A DNA stretch of 64,000 nucleotides from Streptomyces monashensis (GCF_001866665.1 NZ_MLYO01000032.1:1-64000); one strand, 5' to 3'. Numbered from the stretch's first letter, positions 1 through 9,046 are shown. The notes: generated by a model not told the origin, from the sequence alone. Translations and numbers: made by a program.

Positions 1-71
1 TACACACCTCGCGGAAGCACGACACTGGCCAAAGAAGCGGGCGGCCCCAGGGCGACCTCTCCGACCTCGGA

Positions 72-1709
72 TCAGTACAACCCCCTGCCTTCACCCCCTC
101 GCCCCCTCCCCCGCAGCTCTCCCTTCATCACCTTCCCGCTCGCGTTCCTCGGCAGTTCGGGGACGAATTCGACTGCCCTCGGGACCTTGTAGTTGGCCAT
201 CTCGCGGCGGGACCAGGCGATCAGGTCGTCGGCGGTGAGGGGGGAACCCGGGCGGCGGACGACGTACGCCTTGCCGACCTCCCCCAGCCGTGCGTCCGGT
301 ACGCCGATCACGGCCGCCTCCCGCACCTCGGGGTGGAGGGCGAGGAGTTGCTCTATCTCAGCCGGGTACGCGTTGAAGCCGCCGACGATGAACATGTCCT
401 TGATCCGGTCGGTGATGCGGAGGTTGCCCGACCCGTCCAGGACGCCCACGTCGCCCGTGCGCAGCCAGCCGTCCGGTGAGATCGTCTCCGCCGTCGCCCC
501 GGTGTCGCCGTAGTAGCCCCGCATGACGTTGAAGCCGCGCACCAGGATCTCGCCCGCCTCGCCGGTCGGCGCCGGTGCGCCCGATGCGTCCACCACCCTC
601 AGCTCCGTGCCCGGGATCGCACGGCCGGATGTCGATGCGATCAGCGCCGGATCGTCGCCCCGGCGGCACATCGTGACGACCCCGCTCGCCTCGGACAGGC
701 CGTACGCGGTGAGGACCGTCTCCACGCCCAGTTCCCCGCGCAGGCGCTCCACCAGGAGCAGCGGGACGACCGCCGCGCCGGTCACCACCAGGCGCAGGGC
801 GGAGAGGTCGTGGGCGTCCCGGGAAGGGTGGTCCAGCAACGACTGGTGGAGGGCCGGCGGGCCGGGGAGTACCGACACCCGTTCCGCCGCGATGTTCGCC
901 AGCGCCGTCTCCACGTTGAACACCGGCTGCGGGATCATCGTCGCCCCGCGCGTCAGGCAGGCGATCACCCCCGCCTTGTAGCCGAAGGTGTGGAAGAAGG
1001 GGTTGACGATGAGGTAGCGGTCCGTGGCGCGCAGACCGGCCAGGTCGGCCCAGATGTCGTACGCCCGCAGTGTCTGCCCGTGTGTGATCATCGCGCCCTT
1101 GGGGCGGCCCGTCGTACCCGACGTGTAGACGATGTCCGAGAGTGAGTCGGCCGACAACTCCGCCTCCCTCGACCGTACTTCCTCCCCCGATACCCCCTCC
1201 CCTCCCGCCAGGAAGTCCTTCCACGTCCGGAACTCCGGTGGTGCGTCCTCGGACAGGACCACCGCGTCCGTCAGCTCGGGCAGCCCCGGCAGTGGGCCCC
1301 GGGTGCCGGTGCCGGGTGCTTCCGTGCCCTCTCCGGCCGCTCTGCGCAGGGATGCCACGTACGACGTGCCGAGGAACGTGCCCGTCACGAAGAGCAGCCG
1401 GGCCCCGCTGCGGCGCAGTACGTCCGCCGCTTCCGCGCCCTTGAAGCGGGTGTTGAGGGGGACGAGGACGGCGCCCGCGCTCACCGCGCCCAGCGCGGCG
1501 ACGATCCAGTCGAGGGAGTTGGGGGCCCAGACCGCGACGCGGTCGCCGGTGCGTACACCGCTCGCGATGCAGGCGGCCGCCGAGCGGTCCACCCGTGCGC
1601 CGAGCTCGGCGTACGTGATCCTCGTCCGGCCGTCCACCACGGCCTCGCCGTCCGCGTACCGCTTGGCCGACCACCGCACCAGCTCCGGAACAGTCCCCCA
1701 GTCGCCCAT
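72..1709 (-). CDS. Acyl-CoA synthetase (FadD3-like AMP-forming ligase)
   Basis: 545 residues, full length for a class I adenylate-forming enzyme. It should activate a carboxylic acid to its CoA thioester through an acyl-adenylate in the cytoplasm. The P-loop-like motif YTSGTTGRPKG lies near residue 195, the A5-type motif TAYGLSE follows mid-protein, and the C-terminal lysine motif NASGKVMKGEL is intact. Overall resemblance is to FadD3, the ligase for the steroid-derived propionate HIP. The ATG is preceded by GGGAG at good spacing. It is divergent from the Ltp/DUF35/hydratase operon across 99 bp holding two copies of the CTGAC-n5-GTCAG operator, so both sides are probably controlled together. 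The exact substrate is an inference. Confidence 0.85.
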   Translation of the reverse strand: MGDWGTVPELVRWSAKRYADGEAVVDGRTRITYAELGARVDRSAAACIASGVRTGDRVAVWAPNSLDWIVAALGAVSAGAVLVPLNTRFKGAEAADVLRRSGARLLFVTGTFLGTSYVASLRRAAGEGTEAPGTGTRGPLPGLPELTDAVVLSEDAPPEFRTWKDFLAGGEGVSGEEVRSREAELSADSLSDIVYTSGTTGRPKGAMITHGQTLRAYDIWADLAGLRATDRYLIVNPFFHTFGYKAGVIACLTRGATMIPQPVFNVETALANIAAERVSVLPGPPALHQSLLDHPSRDAHDLSALRLVVTGAAVVPLLLVERLRGELGVETVLTAYGLSEASGVVTMCRRGDDPALIASTSGRAIPGTELRVVDASGAPAPTGEAGEILVRGFNVMRGYYGDTGATAETISPDGWLRTGDVGVLDGSGNLRITDRIKDMFIVGGFNAYPAEIEQLLALHPEVREAAVIGVPDARLGEVGKAYVVRRPGSPLTADDLIAWSRREMANYKVPRAVEFVPELPRNASGKVMKGELRGRGRGGEGRGLY

Positions 1710-1739
1710 GACAGGCTCCCTTCACCACCTCGCACGCAC

Positions 1740-1754
1740 CTGACTGTCCGTCAG
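1740..1754. promoter_or_regulatory. Operator copy 1 (CTGACTGTCCGTCAG)
   Basis: Inverted repeat matching 11 of 12 arm positions of CTGACGnnnCGTCAG, in the divergent gap between the acyl-CoA ligase and the Ltp operon. A second copy lies 27 bp away centre to centre. Inferred TetR-type binding site. Confidence 0.7.
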
Positions 1755-1766
1755 ATTAGCTGTAAT

Positions 1767-1781
1767 CTGACATGCAGTCAG
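1767..1781. promoter_or_regulatory. Operator copy 2 (CTGACATGCAGTCAG)
   Basis: Five-base arms CTGAC/GTCAG are perfect and the inner bases differ from the consensus. It pairs with the site at 1740-1754 and lies 28 bp upstream of the Ltp start codon. Confidence 0.65.
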
Positions 1782-1808
1782 GTGTGAGGACGCGATGAGG
1801 GGGACACC

Positions 1809-2963
1809 ATGGCAGCCGCCGGACTGAAGGACGCCACCGCCGTCGTCGGGATCGGGCAGACCTCGTTCGCCCGGCATCTGCCGGAGGACGAGAAGACGCT
1901 CGCCTGCCGGGCCGTGCTCGCGGCACTCGACGACGCCGGGATCGCGCCCGGCGAGGTCGACGCGCTCGCCTCCTACACCATGGAGGAGACCGACGAGGTC
2001 GAGCTGGCGAAGGCGGTCGGGTTCGGGGATCTGACCTTCTTCAGCAAGGTGGGGTACGGCGGGGGCGGGTCCTGCGCGACCGTCGCGCACCTCGCCGCCG
2101 CCATCGCCTCCGGGCAGGCCTCCGTGGGCGTGGCATGGCGGTCCCGGAAGCGGGGCAGCGGGCCGCGGCCGTGGACGAACACCACCGTCCAACTCCCCAC
2201 CCCCGCCCAGTGGACCCGGCCCTTCGGGCTGCTGCGGCCCGCCGACGAGATAGCCATGCTGGCGCGGCGGTACATGCACGAGTACGGGGCCACCCGCGAC
2301 CACCTCTTCAACGTCGCCCTGGCCTGTCGCAACCGCGCCAACCAGAACCCGGCCGCCGTGATGTACGAACGGCCGCTGACCCGCGAGATGTACATGACCG
2401 CCCGCTGGATCAGCGAGCCGCTCTGCCTCTTCGACAACTGCCTGGAGACGGACGGGGCGTTGGCCTGTGTGGTCGTCGGGCGGGAGCGGGCGCGGGACTG
2501 CCGGCAGCGGCCCGTCTACGTCCACTCCGCCGCCCAGGGGCTGCCCGCACAGCACCACGGGATGGTCAACTACTGGAACGACGACCCGCTCACCGGGCCC
2601 GCCTGGAGCACCGCCCGGCAGCTGTGGAAGCACGCCGACCTCACGCCGGACGACGTGGACGTGGCGCAGATCTACGACGCCTTCACCGCCCTCGTCCCGC
2701 TCTCGCTGGAGGGGTACGGCTTCTGCGGGCGGGGTGAAGGGGGCGCGTTCACGGAAGGGGGCGCGATCGAGATCGGGGGGCGGCTGCCGCTCAACACCTC
2801 CGGGGGCGGGCTCTCCGAGGCCTATGTGCACGGCTTCAACCTCATCACCGAAGGGGTGAAGCAGCTGCGCGGCACCAGCACCGCCCAGGTGCCCGGCGCC
2901 GCCACCTGCCTGGTCACCGCCGGCGAGGGCGTGCCCACCTCCGCCCTCCTCCTCAGGAACTGA
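1809..2963 (+). CDS. Thiolase-fold lipid-transfer protein (Ltp2-like aldolase/thiolase)
   Basis: 384 residues of the SCP2-thiolase/Ltp family, usual length. A small-residue loop GGGGSC with one cysteine lies near residue 80. The C-terminal half has the family motifs QIYDAFT and GGGLSEAYVHG. In Ltp2, tyrosines in these regions serve retro-aldol cleavage of a side-chain CoA ester, and both tyrosines are present here. The DUF35 gene starts 11 bp downstream, as with the Ltp2-ChsH2 DUF35 pair of cholesterol side-chain degradation. A side-chain aldolase or thiolase step is therefore likely. The ATG follows GAGGGGG. First gene of a three-gene operon under the paired operators. Confidence 0.83.
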   Translation: MAAAGLKDATAVVGIGQTSFARHLPEDEKTLACRAVLAALDDAGIAPGEVDALASYTMEETDEVELAKAVGFGDLTFFSKVGYGGGGSCATVAHLAAAIASGQASVGVAWRSRKRGSGPRPWTNTTVQLPTPAQWTRPFGLLRPADEIAMLARRYMHEYGATRDHLFNVALACRNRANQNPAAVMYERPLTREMYMTARWISEPLCLFDNCLETDGALACVVVGRERARDCRQRPVYVHSAAQGLPAQHHGMVNYWNDDPLTGPAWSTARQLWKHADLTPDDVDVAQIYDAFTALVPLSLEGYGFCGRGEGGAFTEGGAIEIGGRLPLNTSGGGLSEAYVHGFNLITEGVKQLRGTSTAQVPGAATCLVTAGEGVPTSALLLRN

Positions 2964-2974
2964 AGGAGCCGACC

Positions 2975-3382
2975 ATGCTGACCCCCGTCACCGACGCCGA
3001 CGGCGCCCCCTTCTGGGAGTACGCGGCCCGCGGTGAACTGCGCGTCCAGGCCTGCGGCGACTGCGGTGAGCCGCGCTTCCCGCCCCGGCCCTGCTGCCCG
3101 CACTGCCAGTCGTTCGCGAGCAAGTGGCGGGCGGTGTCGGGGAGGGGGCGGATCTGGTCGTACGTCGTGCCGCATCCCCCGCTGCTGCCCGCGTACGCGG
3201 AGCAGGCGCCGTACAACGTCGTCGTGGTGGAGCTGGAGGACGCTCCCCGTATCCGGCTCGTGGGCAACGTGGTCGGGCGGGCCGGGGATCCTCTCGACTC
3301 CCTCGATCCGGGGCGGCTTCGGATCGGGGCGCGGGTGCGTGTCGTGTTCGCCGGAGGCCTGCCGCAGTGGGTTCTGTCGTGA
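2975..3382 (+). CDS. DUF35 zinc-ribbon/OB-fold protein
   Basis: 135 residues. The N-terminal zinc ribbon carries CGDCGEPRFPPRPCCPHC (residues about 29-46), with all metal cysteines present, followed by an OB-fold domain. DUF35 proteins bind thiolase-fold Ltp partners and help bind the CoA substrate. Its partner here is almost certainly the Ltp encoded 11 bp upstream. The ATG follows GAAGGAG. Its stop overlaps the next start as GTGA, so translation is coupled. Confidence 0.85.
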   Translation: MLTPVTDADGAPFWEYAARGELRVQACGDCGEPRFPPRPCCPHCQSFASKWRAVSGRGRIWSYVVPHPPLLPAYAEQAPYNVVVVELEDAPRIRLVGNVVGRAGDPLDSLDPGRLRIGARVRVVFAGGLPQWVLS

Positions 3383-4155
3383 ACACCGTCCGGGTCGACG
3401 TCGACAAGGACACCGGTGTCGCCGTCGTCACGCTGGACCGGCCCGCGCGGCTCAACGCCGTCGATCTGGAGATGGTCCGTGAACTGACCGGTGTATGGCG
3501 GGAGTTCAGGGTCGACGACGCGGTGCGGGCGGTCGTGCTCACCGGGAGCGGCGAGCGGGCCTTCTGCACCGGGATCGACCGGGACGTCGTCGTGCCGCAG
3601 CCGTCGTCGCCGTACATGCAGGACGATCCGCTGCTGCGGCTCGGGCCCAAGGCGAACGACCTGTGGAAGCCGGTCGTGGCCGCCGTGCGCGGGATGGCCT
3701 GCGGGGGTGCCTTCTATCTGCTCGGCGAGTGCGATGTCGTCGTCGCCGATCCGACGGCCGTCTTCTTCGATCCGCACACCTCGTACGGCATGGTCAGCGC
3801 TTACGAGTCCATGCTGCTGGCCGCGCGGATGCCGTACGGGGAGGTGGCCCGGATGATGCTCATGGGCACCGCGGAACGGATCTCCGCCCGGCGGGCCCAT
3901 GAGATCGGTCTCGTGTCGGAAGTCACGGAGGAGGGCGGGGCGTTGGCCGCCGCGGTGCGCTGCGCGGGCGTGATCGCCGGGTATCCGGCGGGGGGTGTGC
4001 AGGGGACCGTGCGGGCGCTGTGGGCGGCACGGGAGGCGGCGCTGGCGCAGGCGTTCGCGCAGGCGCCGCACCTCATCGCCCTCGGCAATCTGCCGGCCGG
4101 GCGGCAGACGGAGCTGTTCGCGGGGCGGCGCGGCGGAGGCTTCCGGGTGCGGTGA
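3379..4155 (+). CDS. Enoyl-CoA hydratase/isomerase family protein
   Basis: 258 residues with the crotonase core: VVTLDRPARLNAVD near the N-terminus, the oxyanion-hole segments GERAFCTGIDRD and VRGMACGGAFYLLGECDVVVAD, and helix SAYESMLLAARMPYGEVARMMLMG. It probably hydrates or isomerises an enoyl-CoA made by one of the acyl-CoA dehydrogenases in the region. The GTG start at 3379 overlaps the DUF35 stop by four bases. An upstream in-frame extension exists but lies wholly inside the DUF35 gene. Last gene of the Ltp-DUF35 operon. Confidence 0.82.
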   Translation: MNTVRVDVDKDTGVAVVTLDRPARLNAVDLEMVRELTGVWREFRVDDAVRAVVLTGSGERAFCTGIDRDVVVPQPSSPYMQDDPLLRLGPKANDLWKPVVAAVRGMACGGAFYLLGECDVVVADPTAVFFDPHTSYGMVSAYESMLLAARMPYGEVARMMLMGTAERISARRAHEIGLVSEVTEEGGALAAAVRCAGVIAGYPAGGVQGTVRALWAAREAALAQAFAQAPHLIALGNLPAGRQTELFAGRRGGGFRVR

Positions 4156-4308
4156 CCGTCCGTCGTCACCGGCGGCACCGCATGGCGGGTGTCCGGGGCC
4201 GGGGGTAGCGTCAGCCGTGGGACGGCCGCCGTCCGGAGCCCTTTCCGTGACAACCGGTACGACGGCCGTCACGCACGCCGCCGGGCGAGGCCGCGCTGTG
4301 CCGTCCCG

Positions 4309-6654
4309 CTATGCCGTCCGCGCCGTGCCCGTGCCCTTCTCCGCGTCCAGCGCGTACACGCACCGGTCCTTGCTGCACGCGTACACCACGCCGTCCTTGA
4401 CCACCGGGGAGCCGGTGATCTCGCCGCCCGTCGCCAGCTTCCAGCGCAGCCGGCCGTCGTCGGCCTTGAGGGTGTAGAGGAGGTGGTCGGTGGAGCCGAA
4501 GTGGATGCGGCCCTCGGCCACCGCGGGCGCGCCCACGACGTCACCGCCCGCCTGGAAGCGCCACTTGGGCGTGCCGGTGACCGCGTCCAGGGTGTAGAGC
4601 GCCTTCCCGCTGCCCACGTGGACATGACCGGCGGCGACCAGGACCGGCTCGATCGAGGAGCGGGCCTCGGTCGCGATGCGCCAGCGGTCGCGGCCGTCGG
4701 TGGCGTCGAGGGCGTAGACCGTGCCGAGGTAGTCGGCGAGGTAGACGCCGCCGCCCGTGACCGCCGGGCCGGGCGCGAAGGTCGGCGGGCTCAGGAAGAC
4801 CGCCGGGGCCTCGAAGTGCCAGCGGACCATGCCGCTCGCCGCCTCGACGGCGATCACCCGGGTGCCCGCGGAGACGTAGACGTAGCCGTCGACGGCCGGG
4901 GTGAGGCGCACGGGCACACCGCCGCAGGAGGCCGCGTCGCCGACCGGGTACGACCAGCGCTCCTCGCCGGTGCGGGCCTCCAGGGCGCGCAGCCGGCCGT
5001 TCTGCCACACGTAGACCGTGCCGTCGTGGACGAGCGGGCCGGCCTCGGGGGACTCGAAGTCGGTCTGGCAGCCGCTGGTCTCCCACAGCTTCTGCCCGGT
5101 GGCGGCCTCCCAGGCCTGGACGCCGCCGCCGCGGGTGCCGGTGACGACCGTGCCGTGGTCGGCCTTCAGGGAGTACACCCAGGCGTCCGTCGACAGCCGC
5201 CACAGGTCGGTGCCCTCGCGGGCGTCCAGGGCGAACAGGGTCGGGCCGTCGGAGGCGTGGATACGGCCGTCCGCCACCGCCATGGACCAGGCGACGTCCC
5301 GTGTCTTGAAGCGCCGGCGGCCGGTGGCCACGTCCAGGGCGTGCACCTCGAAGGAGGTGACGTAGACCAGGTCGCCGCCCACGGTGGGGGTGCCCCAGAC
5401 ATCGTTGGACATGCGGAACCGCCAGGGGCGCCAGCCGCTCGCCGTCTCCGGGGGCACGGGCGGCGCGGCCGGCAGGGCGGGGTCGGCGCCGGCGACGCCG
5501 GGGCGCGGGCGGGACCAGGTGGCCACCAGGCCGGCCTCCGGCGGGGGCGCCTTGACGGCGGCGGCGCGGGCGTCGGCGACGCGCGGGCCGGGGCCGATGG
5601 GCACCTGGGCGCCGGCGAGGCGGACCGGTCCGGCGTCGGGGACGCCGACGGGCGCCTGCGGGGCGGGGTCGTACGAGGGCAGCGGGGGGACCGCCGAACG
5701 GCCGCCGCTGCGGCCGCCGCCGGTGCCGGCCGGGGTGGCGGGCCTGGGGGCGGGGCGGCCGCCGCCGCGGCGGGACTCGATGAGGGCGACGGCCTTCTCG
5801 GGCAGCCAGGCCGAGGCGGTGCCGCTGTCGTCGGAGCCGGAGCCGAAGAGATGGGGGGCGAGCTGGGCCTGGAGGTCGGCCGGGGAGGGGCGGCCCGCGG
5901 CCTCCATCTGCATGCAGACCTCGATGAGCGGGCGCAGCTCGTCGGGCAGGCCGGTCAGGTCCGGGCCCTCGCGCAGCAGCATGAAGACCGTCTCGACCGG
6001 GTTGGCGCCGTGGAAGGGCGGGTGGCCGGTCGCCGCGAAGACCAGCATGGAGCCGAGCGAGAAGACGTCGCTGGCGCCGGTGACGCTGCGGGAGTCCTTG
6101 GCCTGCTCCGGTGACATGTAGGCGGGGGTGCCGACGGCGACGTTCGTCATGGTCAGGCGCGTGTTCGAGACACCGGACGCGATGCCGAAGTCGATCACCC
6201 GGGGGCCGTCCTCGACCACGAGGACGTTGGACGGCTTCAGATCCCGGTGCACGAGTCCCGCACCGTGGATGGACTGGAGGGCCTCGGCGACGCCCGCCGC
6301 GAGCCAGCGCACGGCCTGGGCCGGGAGGGGCCCGCAGTCGTTCACTATCTCTTCGAGGGAGGGCGCGGGCACGTAGGCCGTGGCCAGCCAGGGCACGGCG
6401 GCGCGCGGGTCGGCGTCGACCACGGCGGCCGTGTAGAACCCGGAGACCGCGCGGGCCGCCTCCACCTCACGGGTGAAGCGGACGCGGAAGAGCTGGTCCT
6501 CGGCCAGTTCGGTGCGCACCGTCTTGATCGCCACGCGCCGGCCGGACGCCGAGCGCGCGAGATAGACCAGCCCCATGCCGCCGGCGCCCAGCCGCCCCAG
6601 CACCTCGAACGGCCCGATCCGCCGCGGATCGTGCTGCGTCAGCTGATCCACCAC
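4309..6654 (-). CDS. Serine/threonine protein kinase with PQQ-type beta-propeller
   Basis: About 781 residues. The N-terminal Hanks kinase domain (about 15-270) has LGAGGMG, VAIK, HRDLKPSN, DFG and GTPAYMSPEQA, so it should be active. A Pro/Ala/Gly-rich linker (about 290-400) follows, then repeated GDLVYVTSFEVHALDVATG-type blades of a PQQ/Trp-docking propeller to the C-terminus. There is no convincing transmembrane segment, unlike PASTA kinases, so it is probably cytosolic and the propeller may bind protein or ligand. The start is uncertain: an ATG at 6687 is possible, but GGGAGG ten bases before the GTG at 6654 favours the shorter form beginning VVDQLTQHD. Monocistronic. Confidence 0.85.
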   Translation of the reverse strand: MVDQLTQHDPRRIGPFEVLGRLGAGGMGLVYLARSASGRRVAIKTVRTELAEDQLFRVRFTREVEAARAVSGFYTAAVVDADPRAAVPWLATAYVPAPSLEEIVNDCGPLPAQAVRWLAAGVAEALQSIHGAGLVHRDLKPSNVLVVEDGPRVIDFGIASGVSNTRLTMTNVAVGTPAYMSPEQAKDSRSVTGASDVFSLGSMLVFAATGHPPFHGANPVETVFMLLREGPDLTGLPDELRPLIEVCMQMEAAGRPSPADLQAQLAPHLFGSGSDDSGTASAWLPEKAVALIESRRGGGRPAPRPATPAGTGGGRSGGRSAVPPLPSYDPAPQAPVGVPDAGPVRLAGAQVPIGPGPRVADARAAAVKAPPPEAGLVATWSRPRPGVAGADPALPAAPPVPPETASGWRPWRFRMSNDVWGTPTVGGDLVYVTSFEVHALDVATGRRRFKTRDVAWSMAVADGRIHASDGPTLFALDAREGTDLWRLSTDAWVYSLKADHGTVVTGTRGGGVQAWEAATGQKLWETSGCQTDFESPEAGPLVHDGTVYVWQNGRLRALEARTGEERWSYPVGDAASCGGVPVRLTPAVDGYVYVSAGTRVIAVEAASGMVRWHFEAPAVFLSPPTFAPGPAVTGGGVYLADYLGTVYALDATDGRDRWRIATEARSSIEPVLVAAGHVHVGSGKALYTLDAVTGTPKWRFQAGGDVVGAPAVAEGRIHFGSTDHLLYTLKADDGRLRWKLATGGEITGSPVVKDGVVYACSKDRCVYALDAEKGTGTARTA

Positions 6655-6852
6655 TTGCCTGCCACCTCCCCGTACTGGCCGCGCCACCCCATATGTACGC
6701 GACCGACGTGCAGCGTCTCACCACCGCACCGCCGTGGCGGCACGCACCCTGATTCTTCCTGGCCGGGCGGCTCGTTGCGAACCCGGCGAAAAATCGGGGT
6801 GTCTGGCACTTAATCCGATCAAAGCGGACGGATTGCCGCCGCGTCGGCCGGA

Positions 6853-7665
6853 TCATCGCTGCAATAGTGCGAACGACGCCCCCTGATTGTCGGTGACGAC
6901 CGCCACAGCTCCGTACGACGTCTCGAAGGGTGGCGCCTGCACCCGGCCGCCGAGCCGCTGGACGGCCCCGAGGGCGTCACCCAGGCCGGTGACCCGGAAG
7001 TGGGCGAGGACGTGCGGGGGCATCTCGGCCGGGAACACCTCGGTGACCTCGGCCCGCCCGAAGTCGGGCTCGGCGCCCGCGCCGAAGAGGGCGTCGTGGA
7101 AGAGCGTGCCGTAGAAGGTGTTGGCGGCGGAGATGTCGCGCGTGTACAGCTGGGCCCAGACGAAGCTGCCGGGCTCGCGGCGGACCCCGAAGCCCCGGTG
7201 CCGGCCCGGCTGCCACAGGCCGAACACCGCACCCTCGGAGTCGGCGGCGAGGGCGGCGGTGCCCAGGTCGTCCAGCGGGGTGGGCGCCGTCACCACCTGT
7301 CCGCCGGCCGCGAGGATCCGCCGGGTGAAGGCGTCGGCGTCCGGGGTGGCGAAGTACACCGTCCATACGGTGGGCATCCGGCCGTCGGTCTTGGGCACGA
7401 GCGCGGCGACCGGCCGCCCGTCCAGCCGGGCCCAGACCGAGGAGCCGTACGCGTCCTCGAAGGACCACCCGAACAGCTCGCCGTAGAAGCGCTTGCCCGC
7501 CTCGACGTCGGGCAGCTGGGCGTCCACCCAGCAGGGCACGCCCTCCCCGTACGGCTCAGCCGCGCCTGCCGCCTCGACCACTTCCCCCTCGACCACTTCT
7601 TCCGCCCCGTCCACCTCTTCCACCCCATCCGACGCTTCGTTCGCGGATGCCCTGTTTTCGGCCAT
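6853..7665 (-). CDS. Double-VOC (glyoxalase/bleomycin-resistance fold) protein
   Basis: About 270 residues. An acidic N-terminus of about 45 residues rich in Glu and Val is followed by two vicinal-oxygen-chelate modules. The first begins PCWVDAQLPDVEAGKRFYGELFGW and the second GSFVWAQLYTRDISAANTFYGTLF. This layout resembles the Cfp30B-type actinobacterial VOC proteins, whose substrates are mostly unknown. The ATG at 7665 (MAENRAS) is preferred over an upstream in-frame start that would run toward the divergent TetR promoter, although no strong ribosome site precedes it. No tie to the catabolic regulon is visible. Confidence 0.75.
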   Translation of the reverse strand: MAENRASANEASDGVEEVDGAEEVVEGEVVEAAGAAEPYGEGVPCWVDAQLPDVEAGKRFYGELFGWSFEDAYGSSVWARLDGRPVAALVPKTDGRMPTVWTVYFATPDADAFTRRILAAGGQVVTAPTPLDDLGTAALAADSEGAVFGLWQPGRHRGFGVRREPGSFVWAQLYTRDISAANTFYGTLFHDALFGAGAEPDFGRAEVTEVFPAEMPPHVLAHFRVTGLGDALGAVQRLGGRVQAPPFETSYGAVAVVTDNQGASFALLQR

Positions 7666-7779
7666 GCCGCCAACGTAACCGGCCCGCCCGCACCCCGCAG
7701 ACCAGGCACTCCACCCCCAGAGCACCCATGCACCCCATTTGCAGTCGGCCGAATCGCGCTCCGATCACCCCTCGGTAAG

Positions 7780-7794
7780 CTGACGGCATGACAG
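7780..7794. promoter_or_regulatory. Weak operator-like element over the TetR start codon
   Basis: CTGACGGCATGACAG has a perfect left arm and four of six right-arm matches to CTGACGnnnCGTCAG. The TetR ATG lies inside it at 7788. Possible autoregulatory site; could be chance. Confidence 0.3.
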
Positions 7795-8435
7795 GACAAG
7801 TGCGTACCGTCGACGGCCGCGTGGCCGGACGGCGTGGGCAGGCGACCCGGCAGAAGCTGCTCGACTGCCTCAGCGAGATGCTCAGCTCCTCCCCGTACCG
7901 GGACGTCAAGGTCATCGATGTCGCCCGGAAAGCGGGCACTTCGCCCGCGACCTTCTATCAGTACTTCCCGGACGTCGAAGGTGCCGTCCTGGAGATCGCC
8001 GAGCAAATGGCCACCGAGGGCGCCGGGTTGACCGAGCTGCTCGAAGGGCGGTCGTGGGCCGGCAAGTCCGGGTGGCAGACCGCGCAGGAACTCGTGGACG
8101 GATTCCTGGAGTTCTGGCGGAAGAACGACGCCATCCTGCGGGTGGTCGACCTTGGCGCGGCCGAAGGGGACAAACGGTTCTACAAACTCAGGATGAAGAT
8201 CCTGAACTCGGTGAACAACTCCCTCGCGGACTCGATCGCCGAACTCCAGGCCAAGGGCAGGGTCGACAAGGACGTGAACCCGGCGGCGGTGGCCGGCTCG
8301 CTCGTCGCGATGCTCGCGGCGGTGGCGGCCCACCAGAAGGGCTTCTCGACCTGGGGCGTGAAACAGGCCGAACTGAAGCCGAACCTCGCGCTGTTGGTCC
8401 ACCTGGGCGTGACGGGAAAGAAGCCGAGCAAATAG
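7788..8435 (+). CDS. TetR-family transcriptional regulator
   Basis: 215 residues. The N-terminal helix-turn-helix is KVIDVARKAGTSPATFYQYF (residues 41-60), preceded by an Arg/Lys-rich arm (RVAGRRGQATRQ). The rest is a helical ligand-binding domain of usual length, with the segment DAILRVVDLGAAEGDKRFYKLR. It is the only TetR gene inside the catabolic half of the window, which makes it the leading candidate repressor for the CTGACGnnnCGTCAG sites. A degenerate copy of that site overlaps its own start codon. A hairpin at 8471-8507 ends the gene. Which ligand releases it is unknown; an acyl-CoA intermediate would fit the neighbours. Confidence 0.88.
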   Translation: MTGQVRTVDGRVAGRRGQATRQKLLDCLSEMLSSSPYRDVKVIDVARKAGTSPATFYQYFPDVEGAVLEIAEQMATEGAGLTELLEGRSWAGKSGWQTAQELVDGFLEFWRKNDAILRVVDLGAAEGDKRFYKLRMKILNSVNNSLADSIAELQAKGRVDKDVNPAAVAGSLVAMLAAVAAHQKGFSTWGVKQAELKPNLALLVHLGVTGKKPSK

Positions 8436-8470
8436 GCCCTCCTTCTTTCTCCCTCCCCAAGTCCTGTCTG

Positions 8471-8507
8471 GCAGGCGGCGGTTCACTCATGATGAGCCGC
8501 CGCCTGC
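8471..8507. terminator. Bidirectional hairpin between convergent genes
   Basis: Near-perfect 15-bp stem (one mismatch): 8471-8485 pairs with 8493-8507 across a seven-base loop. It lies between the TetR stop and the Lrp-type stop. No long T run, as usual in Streptomyces. Confidence 0.6.
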
Positions 8508-8511
8508 GCTG

Positions 8512-8964
8512 TCATGCGGGCAGCGGCCGGTCCCGTACGACGTGCTTCATCACCAGGGTCGACGTCAGCCGCTGCACGCCCGGCAGGGTCGCGAGCCGGT
8601 CGTCGTACAGCCGTTGGAAGGCGGCGAGGTCGGCCGTGGCGATGCGCAGCAGATAGTCGGGCTCGCCGAACAGCCGCTGGGCGTCGAGCACGTGCTCCAG
8701 CTCGCTGACCGCCCGCTCGAAGTCGGCCACCGTGTCCCGGTCCTCCTGCCGCATGGACACGAAGACCAGTGCCTCGAAGTTCAGCCCGAGCGCGCCCGGG
8801 TCGACCACCGCGCGGTAGCCCTCGATGGCGCCGGAGCGCTCCAGCTCGCGCAGCCGCCGGTGGCAGGGCGAGACGCTCAGCCGCACCCGCGCGGCCAGCT
8901 CGGTCACGGTCAGCCGCCCGTCCTGCTGGAGCTCGGCAAGGATTTTCCGATCAACGTCGTCCAT
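8512..8964 (-). CDS. Lrp/AsnC-family transcriptional regulator
   Basis: 150 residues, usual size. The N-terminal helix-turn-helix lies in DDVDRKILAELQQDG through TVTELAARVRLSVSPCHRRL (about residues 2-38). The C-terminal RAM/ligand-binding domain ends ATLPGVQRLTSTLVMKHVVRD. It is divergent from the LysE-type exporter gene across 82 bp, the classic arrangement in which an amino-acid-sensing Lrp-type regulator controls an exporter. The ATG (MDDVDRK) is chosen because the in-frame extension upstream would be antisense to the exporter gene. Confidence 0.88.
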   Translation of the reverse strand: MDDVDRKILAELQQDGRLTVTELAARVRLSVSPCHRRLRELERSGAIEGYRAVVDPGALGLNFEALVFVSMRQEDRDTVADFERAVSELEHVLDAQRLFGEPDYLLRIATADLAAFQRLYDDRLATLPGVQRLTSTLVMKHVVRDRPLPA

Positions 8965-9046
8965 GAGGCAGATCTTCCCTCTGAATGCTGGAGGACGGGG
9001 AAACTTCGGGAACACTTTTGGGCCAATCGCACCTAATGTCACCGGC

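Noticed and set aside
1..71. Coding sequence at the left edge
   Set aside because: No supported frame or motif in these 71 bases; they are too short to judge.
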